From Lysobacter solisilvae (lineage in GTDB: Bacteria; Pseudomonadota; Gammaproteobacteria; Xanthomonadales; Xanthomonadaceae), in contig NZ_CP071518.1 in assembly GCF_016613535.2 (NCBI RefSeq), forward strand, positions 1,860,001 to 1,924,000: a stretch of 64,000 bases of DNA. The letters are read 5' to 3'. Every line of letters starts with the position of its first letter. Position 1 is the stretch's first letter. The translations under genes were made by a program, and so were the position numbers. The notes under the pieces were generated by a model that was given only the letters and a program-made list of their open reading frames with translations, was not told the DNA's origin and ran no database searches. Positions 1 to 7,954 of the stretch are shown one piece after another.

Positions 1-1983
1 CACATCGAGATGCAGGCGCTGCTGAAGCTGCGCCAGCAGTCGGCCACGTACGTGATGCGCTTCCGCCAGCAGATCGCGCAGGGCTTCGACGATTTCCGTT
101 CGCTGCGCATCCGCAGCCGCGGTGACCTGCCGCTGTCGCTGGTGGCCGAGAACCAGCTCGCCTTCCACCTGGCGGGCCAGCAGCTCGCCGACGCCATCGA
201 ATCGCGCTACGCCACGCCCCTGCAGGCGATGAGCCTGCGCCTGGACAAGCTGGCCGAATCGCTGCAGATGCAGGCCTCGTCCAATCCCATCGGCGCGGGC
301 CGCCTCGCGGGCGCCTTCATCGAGACCTACCGCGACGCCCAGCTTCCGCATGACCTGCAGCCGCTCATGTTCCGCGCGTACGAGCAGGAGCTCGCCCGGG
401 TGCTTGGCGAGCTGTACTCGCGCGTCAACGGCCTGCTGGGCAGTGCCGGCTACGGCGTCGGCGTCGCCCAGGGGCCGCGTCCTGTCCCGGAAAATGTCGT
501 CGTCACCCGGCGCGACCAGGAGCACGACCTGGTGCCCGTGCGCGAACGGCCCCGGGTCGAAGACCCCGCGGTCGCCGCTGAAATCGCCCAGCTGCGCAGG
601 CAGCTGCATGCCTGGCGCGAACAGGCTCCGCCGCACTCCGACGAACAGACACAGGGCACGATGCCGCGCCGCGAATTGCGCATGGAAGAAATCGTCAGCG
701 TTGCTTCGCTGTTGCAGCCCGAGTCGCCGGACGTCTTCGTCCGCGCGCTGTCCGGGGAGGGTGGCAAGCTGTCCGAGGCCATCCGCATCCGCCTGCGCGA
801 CGGCGCCCGTCGCCTGGGCCACAGCCCGGAGCAGACCCGTCTGAGCGCGGAGCACGACGACGCGATCGATCTGGTGGGCCTGCTGTTCGAATCGCTGTTC
901 CAGAGCTACGCGCTGCTGGACCATGCGCGCCGTCTGTACGGCCGGCTGGTCATGCCCTACGTCAAGGTGGCGATGAAGGACCAGGGACTGTTCGTCAAAC
1001 GCGAACACCCCGCGCGCAGGCTGCTCGACGCCATCACCGAGGCCTGCGAAGGCAACTGCGCCGCCACGGCGCAGGATCGCGAACTCATCGAACGTTGCGC
1101 GGCGGTGTCCCAGCGCATCGTGGCCGACTACAACGAGGACCTGGCCGTCTTCGAGATGGCCCATGCCGAGCTGGAGGCGCTGCTGCAGCAGCACCGGCTG
1201 CGCGTGGAGCTGCAGGAGTCGCGTGCCGCCAAGGCCACCTTCGGCCGCGAGCGTCTCAATGAAGCGCGCACCCAGGCCGACAGCGTGCTGGGCTACATGT
1301 TCCACGAACCGATCACGCCCGAAGTCGGCGCCTTCCTGTCGCAGCCCTGGCGGCACCACCTAGTGCAGACGCTGCTGCGCGATGGTTCCGGCTCGACGCG
1401 CCACAACGAAACCCTCGCGCTGGGCGATGCCCTGCTGGATGCCGATCGCCTCGCCCGCAGCGGGCGCGATGGGCGCAAGCTGGCTGACCGGCTGATTGCG
1501 CTGGAAGCGGCGATCGTCTCCTGCCTGGCCAGTTCCGGCCTCGATGAGGATTCCGCGCGCCAGGGCCTGGCCGAGCTCGTCCGGGCGCTGGCCTATCCGG
1601 ATACCCAGCGCGGCCCGCAGCCGCTGCCCGTCTCCAACGACGAGGATGCGGCCGGCGACGACGCCGCCGTCTGGCTGGCCGGTGGCACCGACACCATCGA
1701 GCACGATCCCGAAGTGGCCGCGCGCATGCGCCGCCTGCTGCCGGGCGAATGGCTGCGCCTGCTCGATCCGGCCGGACAGGCGCTCGCCGTCAAGGTGGCC
1801 TGGATCAGCCCGCTGACCGGTCGCTTCCTGCTGGTCAACCGCCGCGGCCTGCGGGTCCTGGTGGCGTCCGCCGCCGAGCTGTCGGCGCTGGCGCAGTCGG
1901 GCCGGCTGCAGGTTGGCGCCGAGCGCGCACCGACCGACGAAGCGATGCGCCACCTGCGCGACAAGCTCGCCAAGGCCGCCTGA
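1..1983 (+). CDS. DUF1631 family protein, 5' end cut by window
   Basis: This is the C-terminal 660 or so residues of a DUF1631 protein. No biochemical role is established for the family. The frame is open to the first base of the window. The first visible residues already align with the interior of the family (the LSLV and PLxAxxxRL segments near residues 40-80), so the ATG at base 10 is probably internal. The end holds the family's typical C-terminal patch: WLRLLDPAG, then LAWIS-like VAWISPLTGRFLLVNRRG at about residues 580-615. The protein is mostly helical and acidic, with no signal peptide or membrane segment. A GC-rich hairpin follows the stop, so it is probably the last gene of its transcript. 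The family call is good; the function is unknown. Confidence 0.8.
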   Translation, partial: HIEMQALLKLRQQSATYVMRFRQQIAQGFDDFRSLRIRSRGDLPLSLVAENQLAFHLAGQQLADAIESRYATPLQAMSLRLDKLAESLQMQASSNPIGAGRLAGAFIETYRDAQLPHDLQPLMFRAYEQELARVLGELYSRVNGLLGSAGYGVGVAQGPRPVPENVVVTRRDQEHDLVPVRERPRVEDPAVAAEIAQLRRQLHAWREQAPPHSDEQTQGTMPRRELRMEEIVSVASLLQPESPDVFVRALSGEGGKLSEAIRIRLRDGARRLGHSPEQTRLSAEHDDAIDLVGLLFESLFQSYALLDHARRLYGRLVMPYVKVAMKDQGLFVKREHPARRLLDAITEACEGNCAATAQDRELIERCAAVSQRIVADYNEDLAVFEMAHAELEALLQQHRLRVELQESRAAKATFGRERLNEARTQADSVLGYMFHEPITPEVGAFLSQPWRHHLVQTLLRDGSGSTRHNETLALGDALLDADRLARSGRDGRKLADRLIALEAAIVSCLASSGLDEDSARQGLAELVRALAYPDTQRGPQPLPVSNDEDAAGDDAAVWLAGGTDTIEHDPEVAARMRRLLPGEWLRLLDPAGQALAVKVAWISPLTGRFLLVNRRGLRVLVASAAELSALAQSGRLQVGAERAPTDEAMRHLRDKLAKAA

Positions 1984-2000
1984 CAACCAATCGGCATGTC

Positions 2001-2030
2001 CACGCCGCGCGAGAGCCATCGCGCGGCGTG
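2001..2030 (+). terminator. GC-rich hairpin after the DUF1631 gene
   Basis: A perfect 12-bp inverted repeat (CACGCCGCGCGA and its complement, 6-nt loop) begins 18 bases after the stop. It lacks a T-tract, so it may be a weak terminator or an mRNA-stabilising hairpin. Confidence 0.4.
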
Positions 2031-2076
2031 ACGCCATTCGTTACGATGCCCGCGACTGTCCAGGAGCGAGCACGAC

Positions 2077-3253
2077 ATGACGGAAGCGGCGCCGACGCCT
2101 GCCACCAGCACGCCTGCCACGAGCACCAGTGGCACGAACGCGCCCCGTGCGAACCCGCCGGTGACGATCGCGATCGCGCGTGAGACCGCGCCGGGAGAGC
2201 GCCGCGTCGCGGCGACGCCCGAAACCTGCCGCAAGCTGGTGGCCCTTGGGCGCGCAGGTGCGCGTGGAACGTGGCGCCGGCCTGACCGCCAGTTTCACCG
2301 ACGAGGCCTACGTCGCCGCCGGCGCCAGCCTCGCCGATTCGGCGCAGGCCGCCTTGCACGATGCCGACCTCGTGCTCTGCGTCGCCCCTCCCGCTGCCGA
2401 AGCGCTGGCGCACATGAAGGACGGCGCCACGCTGGTCGGCATGCTGTCCCCGCAGGCGGACGATGCGCGCGGGCAGGCGATCACCGCTCGCGGCCTGGTG
2501 GCCTTTCCGCTTGAACGCCTGCCGCGCACCACGCGTGCGCAGGCGATGGACATCCTCAGCTCGCAGGCCGGCATGGCCGGCTACAAGGCGACGCTGATCG
2601 CCGCGCAGCTTGCACCGCGCTTCTTCCCGATGCTCACCACCGCGGCCGGCACCATCCGTCCGTCGAAGGTGCTGATCGTCGGCGCCGGCGTCGCGGGCCT
2701 GCAGGCCATTGCCACCGCCAAGCGCCTGGGCGCGCAGGTCGAAGGCTTCGACGTGCGTCCGGAAACGCGCGAACAGATCGAATCGCTGGGCGGCAAGTTC
2801 CTGGACCTGGGCGTCAGCGCGGCCGGCGAGGGCGGCTACGCACGCGCGCTGACCGACGAGGAGCGCGCACTGCAGCAGCAACGCCTGGCCGACCACCTCA
2901 AGGGCATCGACGTGGTCGTGTGCACGGCCGCCGTGCCGGGTCGTCCGGCGCCGAAGATCCTCACCGCGGCGATGGTGGAGGGCATGAAGCCCGGCAGCGT
3001 CATCGTCGACCTGGCCGCCGAGACCGGTGGCAACTGCGAACTCACCCGGCCGGGCGAAACCGTGGACAGTCGCGGCGTGACCATCGCCGGTCCGCTCAAC
3101 CTGGCGAGCCTGGGGGCGGTGCACGCCAGCGAGATGTATGCCCGCAACCTGCTCAATTTCGTGAGCCTGTTCGTCAAGGACGGTGCCATCACTTTTGACT
3201 GGAACGACGAACTGCTGGCCCGCACGGTGTGGCCGGAGCGCGCCACCGCGTGA
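2077..3253 (+). CDS. pntAA: NAD(P) transhydrogenase alpha subunit part 1 (NAD-binding), one-base frameshift
   Basis: Soluble NAD(H)-binding domain I of the proton-translocating transhydrogenase, which transfers hydride between NADH and NADP+ using proton-motive force. The start at 2077 has AGGAG upstream and gives a Pro/Thr/Ala-rich leader, then VTIAIARETAPGERRVA, the normal start of the AlaDH/PNT N domain. The frame then breaks. At 2248-2250 a GGG stands where GG would keep KLVALGAQVRVERGAG in frame. After the break the second frame runs to 3253 with the Rossmann motif GAGVAGLQAIATAKRLGA and the family end. Removing one G gives 391 residues. pntAB and pntB are not adjacent; they resume at 6189, beyond an opposite-strand gene block. 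A sequencing error is the simplest explanation for the break. Confidence 0.88.
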
Positions 3254-3280
3254 GGCCGGCGCCGGTCGGCCGGCTCCGCG

Positions 3281-4147
3281 TCAGAGTGGCAGGCCCAGGT
3301 CGCGCAGGAAGCCTTCCACCGATCCGGTGTAGGCGTTGGCTTCACCCAGGCTGACATTGATCGCGCGGTGGCCCAATGGCTGCGCAAGCAGCTGCGCGCG
3401 GCCCCCCAGGGCGCGCGCACGCGCGACGAAGTCCGCGTTGGCCGGACACGAGCGGATCCGCAGGCTGGAACACACCGCCAGCACCGGCACGGTGCGCTGG
3501 CGCAACTGCTGCAGCGGCGAGGCGGCGGCCCAGTACTGCGGATCGTCACCGAAGGCCTCGTCGAACAGCGGCGCGTGCGGCCCGCGCATCTGGGCGACGG
3601 TATCGAGCGCGCCACTGTCGAGCAGCACCGTGCCCAGCCAGGGGCGGACACCGGCCGCGCGCGCAAGCTCCGGCGAGGCGGCCAGCAGGGCCACCAGGTG
3701 GCCGCCGGCGGAGTGGCCCATGAGGATGAATCGATCCGGCGACCCGCCGTGGCGCGCGATTGCGCGCTGGGAGACGGCTACGGCGCGGGCGACGTCGCGC
3801 GCCTGGGTCAGCGGGTCGGCCTCGGGCAGCATGCGGTAGTTGACGGACACGATGATCACGCCGCGCGGTGCCCAGCGCGCGACCTTGTTCCTGACCACTC
3901 CGGGCATGGCCTTGTCGCCGCGACGCCAGCCGCCGCCGTGCACCAGGACGATCACCGGTGCATGGCGCGCGCCATGCGGCACGTACAGGTCCATCCGCTG
4001 GTCCGGGTGGGCGCCGTAACTCAACCCGCGCACCACCGACACGGCCGGCGGCGCCGGATCCGGGACCACGCCCGGCCGGGCCTGCGTGGGCGCGCCCAGC
4101 AGGGCGCCGATCACCAGTGCCAGCGTCAGCCGCCGGCCCGCGCTCAT
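3281..4147 (-). CDS. secreted alpha/beta-hydrolase (carboxylesterase type)
   Basis: An alpha/beta-hydrolase of 288 residues with a signal peptide (MSAGRRLTLALVIGALLG). It has the oxyanion loop HGGGW at about residues 70-74, the nucleophile elbow GHSAGG with Ser146, and a late histidine in the segment LGHRAINVSLGE. This is the arrangement of BD-FAE and hormone-sensitive-lipase-like esterases; the substrate is not predictable. The start is the ATG at 4147, which overlaps the stop of the upstream DUF3106 gene by four bases (ATGA), so the two are translationally coupled. It is the last gene of the sigma-factor operon and converges on pntAA with a 27-bp gap. Confidence 0.8.
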   Translation of the reverse strand: MSAGRRLTLALVIGALLGAPTQARPGVVPDPAPPAVSVVRGLSYGAHPDQRMDLYVPHGARHAPVIVLVHGGGWRRGDKAMPGVVRNKVARWAPRGVIIVSVNYRMLPEADPLTQARDVARAVAVSQRAIARHGGSPDRFILMGHSAGGHLVALLAASPELARAAGVRPWLGTVLLDSGALDTVAQMRGPHAPLFDEAFGDDPQYWAAASPLQQLRQRTVPVLAVCSSLRIRSCPANADFVARARALGGRAQLLAQPLGHRAINVSLGEANAYTGSVEGFLRDLGLPL

Positions 4148-4617
4148 CGGGATTCGCCGTCCCCAGGGGCGTGGCGTGGTGCATTGCGTTCCACCCAAGC
4201 CTCGCGTTCCTCGGGCGTCATGGCGTGCCATCGGGTGCGCAGTTCGCGCCGCTGCTCGGGCGTCATCGTGCGCATCTTCTCGAACAGCGCGCGGGCGTGC
4301 TCGCGCTGTTCGGGCTTCATCTGCCGCCAGTGATCGCGGCCGTGGTGGGCGCGCTGGCGTTGTTCGGGCGTCATCAGCTCCCAGCGGCGGGCGTGCTCCA
4401 TCATCCGGGCGCGCGCGCCGGGCTGCGCGTTCCAGCGCTCGCGCAGGGGCGCGACCAGGCGTTCGCGCTCGGCCTGGCTGAGCTGCTCCCAGGCCGGGTA
4501 GGTTGGCGCCGGTGCGGAAGTGGGCGCGACGTTCGTCGCGGGCGCGGGCCGCTGGGCGAGCACGGGCAGCGACACGCACAGCAGCAGGACAAGCAGGCAC
4601 AGCCGATTCATCGTCAT
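4144..4617 (-). CDS. DUF3106 periplasmic protein
   Basis: A 157-residue exported protein. It has a signal peptide (MNRLCLLVLLLCVSLPVLAQ), then a charged helical region with repeated units such as MTPEQRQR, MKPEQREH, MTPEQRRE and MTPEEREAW, the hallmark of DUF3106. The role is unknown. In many beta- and gammaproteobacteria the family follows an ECF sigma factor and a DUF3619-type membrane protein, and that order is seen here. Its ATG overlaps the stop of the gene before it (TGATG) and its stop overlaps the next start (ATGA). A periplasmic chaperone-like or envelope-sensing role is possible only by analogy with other repeated-helix periplasmic proteins. Confidence 0.75.
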   Translation of the reverse strand: MTMNRLCLLVLLLCVSLPVLAQRPAPATNVAPTSAPAPTYPAWEQLSQAERERLVAPLRERWNAQPGARARMMEHARRWELMTPEQRQRAHHGRDHWRQMKPEQREHARALFEKMRTMTPEQRRELRTRWHAMTPEEREAWVERNAPRHAPGDGESR

Positions 4618-5090
4618 CACTCCGTCACCGCCTCGCCACTGGAGGCGTCTTTGCCAGAACCATTGGTGTCGAACATCGCGCTGGCCTCGTCGGACTCGAG
4701 CCACACGTAGAGTTCGGGGGATTCATCGAGCGCGGCGTACGCGTCGTCGTAGTCGGGGCTGTCGAGCGGGCTGTCTCCCGGTGCGCTCGAACTGCCGCCG
4801 GCGATGACGGGTGCCGGCGCCGGCGACAGGCCCTTGTCGCCACCCGGCGGCCGGCCCTGCCACAGCGCTCCGAGTGCGACCAGCCCCACGGCGAAGGCGG
4901 CCGCGGTCGTCCATCCGCGGGCCCACGGCCGGGCCACCGCCGTCCGTCGTGGTCGCAGTTGCAGGCGCACCCGAGCGGGAGTCGCGGCGACGGCCTGGGC
5001 GTGGATGCTCCGCATGCGGGCGTCGAAATCCGCATCGGTGCTGGAGCGCGGATCGGAATGGGGGTCGCAAGCGCGGTAGTCGGTCATCAT
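4617..5090 (-). CDS. single-pass membrane protein, DUF3619-like, probable anti-sigma partner
   Basis: A 157-residue protein with a cytoplasmic N-terminal stretch of about 60 residues rich in Asp, Arg and Ala, one membrane helix (TTAAAFAVGLVALGALW), and an acidic periplasmic tail ending in repeated D/E residues with ELYVWLES. The size, topology and place directly after an ECF sigma gene fit a DUF3619-like or anti-sigma protein, but no zinc-binding anti-sigma motif is visible. The start at 5090 has GGAGG seven bases upstream and overlaps the sigma-factor stop, implying coupled and stoichiometric translation. The family assignment is tentative. Confidence 0.6.
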   Translation of the reverse strand: MMTDYRACDPHSDPRSSTDADFDARMRSIHAQAVAATPARVRLQLRPRRTAVARPWARGWTTAAAFAVGLVALGALWQGRPPGGDKGLSPAPAPVIAGGSSSAPGDSPLDSPDYDDAYAALDESPELYVWLESDEASAMFDTNGSGKDASSGEAVTE

Positions 5091-5662
5091 CTGAATTCCT
5101 CCAGGTGTCGCTGCAGCGCGATGCGTGCACGCGACAGATGGGTTTTGACTGCGCCTTCGCCGCAGCCCATGACGCGGGCCGTCGTGGCCACGTCCAGTTC
5201 CTCGAGCACGCGAAGGCTGAAGGCTTCGCGCTGGCGCCGCGGCAGCGACCGCAGCGCCTGCGCCAGCCGCGACCAGGCCTCGCGGCCATCGTGGTGACGC
5301 TGGGGGTCGGGAGCCGGATCGGCCCACTGCTCGCCCCATTCGACCGCGCCGGTGTCGCCCTGCGGCGCCAGCCAGCGCAAGCGGAACATGCCGCGCCGCT
5401 GCACGTCGACGATGCGGCTGCGCAGGATGCTCCAGAACAGCGGCGTCCATTCGGGTGCGGGACGGTCACGGTAATCGAGCATGCGGGTCATCGCGTCCTG
5501 CACGGCATCCTGCGCGTCGTCGCGATGGCGCAGCGCGCCTTCGGCGAAGCGGAAAGCGCGCGTGCCGATGTCGCCCAGGAAAAGCTCCAGCGTGGTCGCG
5601 ACCCCCGCCGTGGCGGGAGGCGACGACGACCGGGCGGCGTGCGTGTCCATGCTGGCTAGCAT
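5087..5662 (-). CDS. ECF RNA polymerase sigma factor
   Basis: A 191-residue sigma-70 family ECF factor. Region 2 spans about residues 35-95, with HRDDAQDAVQDAMTRML and the downstream ILRSRIVDVQRRG. Region 4 lies near residues 130-188, with LRSLPRRQREAFSLRVLEE and the helix-turn-helix VMGCGEGAVKTHLSRARIAL. The start at 5662 has GAGGGG upstream; the ATG at 5650 has none. It follows the Asp/Arg-repeat gene by 12 bp and overlaps the DUF3619-like gene. The operon (repeat protein, sigma, membrane protein, DUF3106, esterase) looks like an envelope-stress module. Autoregulation is likely for this class but no promoter pair is clear. Confidence 0.88.
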   Translation of the reverse strand: MLASMDTHAARSSSPPATAGVATTLELFLGDIGTRAFRFAEGALRHRDDAQDAVQDAMTRMLDYRDRPAPEWTPLFWSILRSRIVDVQRRGMFRLRWLAPQGDTGAVEWGEQWADPAPDPQRHHDGREAWSRLAQALRSLPRRQREAFSLRVLEELDVATTARVMGCGEGAVKTHLSRARIALQRHLEEFR

Positions 5663-5674
5663 GCGCCAGGCCCC

Positions 5675-6022
5675 TCAGTGCCGGCGATCCCAGCGGCGCT
5701 CGATGCGATCGCCGCGCCGGTCCCAGCGCGCCTGCGCCAGGTCGCCGCGGTGATCCAGACGGGCGTCGACGCGGTCTCCCTGGCGGTCCAGGCGCCGGGC
5801 CTGGCGTTCGCGGCCCTGCTGGTCGGCCCGCTGCGCACGCTGATCCAGGCGCGCATCGATGCGGTCGCCCCGGCGGTCCATGCGTGCCTCGACCCGAGCG
5901 CCGGTGCGATCCATGCGGTGGTCGACACGGTCGCCCACGTCGCCCGCCATCGCGCCGCCCGCGCCCAGCAGCCCGATCGCCAGGGCGAGGGCGCGGCATG
6001 AGAACTTTTCATATCCCTTCAC
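5675..6022 (-). CDS. exported Asp/Arg-repeat protein, uncharacterised
   Basis: A 115-residue protein of unknown function. The chosen GTG start at 6022 is preceded by GGGAGAG and gives a signal peptide ending GAMA/GD. The rest is almost entirely a degenerate 7-11 residue repeat built on D-R-x-D-x-R-x-D (GDRVDHRMDR, GARVEARMDR, GDRIDARLDQ), giving alternating acidic and basic residues that should form a highly charged single helix. No enzyme motif is present. An upstream ATG at 6085 would add an unlikely Arg/Pro-rich leader. It is the first gene of the sigma-factor operon and diverges from pntAB. Confidence 0.6.
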   Translation of the reverse strand: MKGYEKFSCRALALAIGLLGAGGAMAGDVGDRVDHRMDRTGARVEARMDRRGDRIDARLDQRAQRADQQGRERQARRLDRQGDRVDARLDHRGDLAQARWDRRGDRIERRWDRRH

Positions 6023-6188
6023 GTCGTCTCTCCCGAGGCTGGGCCGCGGCCGTTGTGCCGTGCGATCACCCGTCCGCACAGGCAAACGCGCGGGGCGGCG
6101 CGGCGTTGACCGGCCACCCGTCGCAGGCGCCGCAAGCGTTCAGGGATCGTTATGATGGCGACGACTCGACCGGGAACGGGAAGCACGC

Positions 6189-6503
6189 ATGTCGAACGGA
6201 ATGGTGGCGCTGTACATCTTCATGCTGGCGGCGATCGCCGGCCACGTGATCATCTCGCGGGTGCCGGTGATCCTGCACACGCCACTGATGTCGGGCTCCA
6301 ATTTCATCCACGGCATCGTGCTGATCGGCGCGATGGTCGTCCTCGGCCACGCCGATACCACGCTGGAGAAGGCGATCGGGTTCGTCGCCGTGCTGCTGGG
6401 TGCGGGCAACGCCGCCGGCGGCTACGTGGTTACCGAGCGCATGCTCGAGATGTTCAAGCCTTCGCAGAAGAAGGACGCGGGCCAGGGCGGGGGCAAGGCA
6501 TGA
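6189..6503 (+). CDS. pntAB: NAD(P) transhydrogenase alpha subunit part 2 (membrane)
   Basis: A 104-residue membrane subunit of the transhydrogenase, equivalent to the membrane part of PntA. It has three or so hydrophobic helices (MVALYIFMLAAIAGHVIIS, the GIVLIGAMVVLG segment, IGFVAVLLGAGNAAGGYVV) and the family signature TPLMSGSNFIHG. Its stop overlaps the pntB start by four bases (ATGA), so the two are co-translated. It is 2.9 kb from pntAA, and an opposite-strand operon lies between, so it must have its own promoter. A TATGAT box lies at 6151-6156 without a convincing -35. Confidence 0.93.
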   Translation: MSNGMVALYIFMLAAIAGHVIISRVPVILHTPLMSGSNFIHGIVLIGAMVVLGHADTTLEKAIGFVAVLLGAGNAAGGYVVTERMLEMFKPSQKKDAGQGGGKA

Positions 6504-7906
6504 GCCCGACGTTCGCGCAGGTCGCCGGCTGGATCGCCGCCGCCAGTTACCTGGTCGCCGCCACGCTGTTCCTGCTGGGCCTGCAGCGCATGGCCTCGCC
6601 GGTCACCGCGCGCAGCGGCATCCGCTGGGCCGGCCTGGGCATGGTGATCGCAACGGCGGCCACCTTCCTGCTGCCGGGCCTGCACAACCTGCCGCTGATC
6701 ATCACCGCGCTGGTGATCGGCACGGTGATGGCCTGGGTATCGGGCAAGAAGGTCGCCATCACCGACATGCCGCAGATGGTCGCGCTGTACAACGGCATGG
6801 GTGGCGGTTCGGCCGCGGCCATCGGCGCCGTCGAGCTGCTGCGTTTCTCCGCCGAAGGCCGCCCGCCGTCCATGGTGACCCTGGTGCTGGGCGTGGTGGG
6901 CGCGCTGATCGGCGCGGTTTCGCTGTCGGGTTCGGTGATCGCCTGGGCCAAGCTCGATGGCCGCATGGACAAGCGCTACACCTTCCCCGGCCAGCAGCTC
7001 TTCAATGCCGCCGTGGCCATCGCCGCGGTCGTGCTGGGCGGCGTGGTGGTGCACGGCCTGGGCGTGCCGGCGATCGTCGCGTTCTTCATCGCCGCGCTGG
7101 CGCTGGGCGTGCTCATGACACTGCCGATCGGCGGCGCCGACATGCCGGTGGTGATTTCGCTGTACAACGCGCTGACCGGCCTGGCCGTGGCGTTCGAGGG
7201 CTTCGTGCTCGGCAACGAGGCGCTGATCATCGCCGGCACCATGGTCGGCGCCGCCGGCACGCTGCTGACGCAGCTGATGGCCAAGGCGATGAACCGGCCG
7301 ATCAGCGGCGTGCTGTTCTCCAATTTCGGCGGCGGCGGGCAAATGCAGGAGATCGGCGGTTCGCAGAAGCCGATCGAGGCCGGAGACGTCGCCGCCATGA
7401 TGGCCTATGCCGAGCGCGTGGTGATCGTGCCGGGCTATGGCCTCGCCGTCGCCCAGGCACAGCACAAGGTGTGGGAGCTCACCCAGAAGCTGATGGATCG
7501 CGGGGTGAAGGTGAAGTTCGCCATCCACCCGGTCGCGGGTCGCATGCCCGGTCACATGAACGTGCTGCTGGCCGAGGCGGGCGTGCCCTACGACCTGATC
7601 ACCGACATGGACGACATCAATCCCGAGTTCGCCAACACCGACGTCTCGCTGGTGATCGGCGCCAACGACGTGGTCAACCCCGTCGCCAAGACCGACCCCG
7701 CCTCGCCGATCTACGGCATGCCGATCCTGGACGTGGTCAACTCGAAGAACACCATCGTCATCAAGCGCGGCAAGGGCACGGGCTTCGCGGGCATCGAGAA
7801 CGCGCTGTTCTACGCCGACAACACGCGCATGCTGTTCGGCGACGGCGCGGGCATGGTCGCGGCGCTGGTGAGCGAGCTCAAGGCACTGGACGGCGGCGGC
7901 CACTGA
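6500..7906 (+). CDS. pntB: NAD(P) transhydrogenase beta subunit
   Basis: A 468-residue beta subunit with about eight N-terminal membrane helices (domain II, residues 1-270) forming part of the proton channel, and a C-terminal NADP(H)-binding domain III. The latter holds VIVPGYGLAVAQAQHKV, HPVAGRMPGHMNVLLAEA, VIGANDVVNPVAKTDP and the end KGTGFAGIENALFYADNTRM, all diagnostic. The start at 6500 overlaps the end of pntAB. A perfect GC palindrome follows the stop. The complex sits in the inner membrane and supplies NADPH. Confidence 0.96.
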   Translation: MSPTFAQVAGWIAAASYLVAATLFLLGLQRMASPVTARSGIRWAGLGMVIATAATFLLPGLHNLPLIITALVIGTVMAWVSGKKVAITDMPQMVALYNGMGGGSAAAIGAVELLRFSAEGRPPSMVTLVLGVVGALIGAVSLSGSVIAWAKLDGRMDKRYTFPGQQLFNAAVAIAAVVLGGVVVHGLGVPAIVAFFIAALALGVLMTLPIGGADMPVVISLYNALTGLAVAFEGFVLGNEALIIAGTMVGAAGTLLTQLMAKAMNRPISGVLFSNFGGGGQMQEIGGSQKPIEAGDVAAMMAYAERVVIVPGYGLAVAQAQHKVWELTQKLMDRGVKVKFAIHPVAGRMPGHMNVLLAEAGVPYDLITDMDDINPEFANTDVSLVIGANDVVNPVAKTDPASPIYGMPILDVVNSKNTIVIKRGKGTGFAGIENALFYADNTRMLFGDGAGMVAALVSELKALDGGGH

Positions 7907-7911
7907 AGCCG

Positions 7912-7931
7912 CCCGCCGCGGCCGCGGCGGG
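7912..7931. terminator. 20-bp perfect palindrome between convergent pntB and AraC-type gene
   Basis: CCCGCCGC-GGCC-GCGGCGGG is fully self-complementary and sits between two convergent genes. It may act as a bidirectional terminator, although there is no T-tract. Confidence 0.35.
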
Positions 7932-7954
7932 GAAGCGCGCGGATTGCGGCGGCC

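Noticed and set aside
2077..2514. Separate short gene at the start of pntAA
   Set aside because: It is the true N terminus of pntAA, cut off by the extra G at 2248-2250; the matching continuation is in the next frame.
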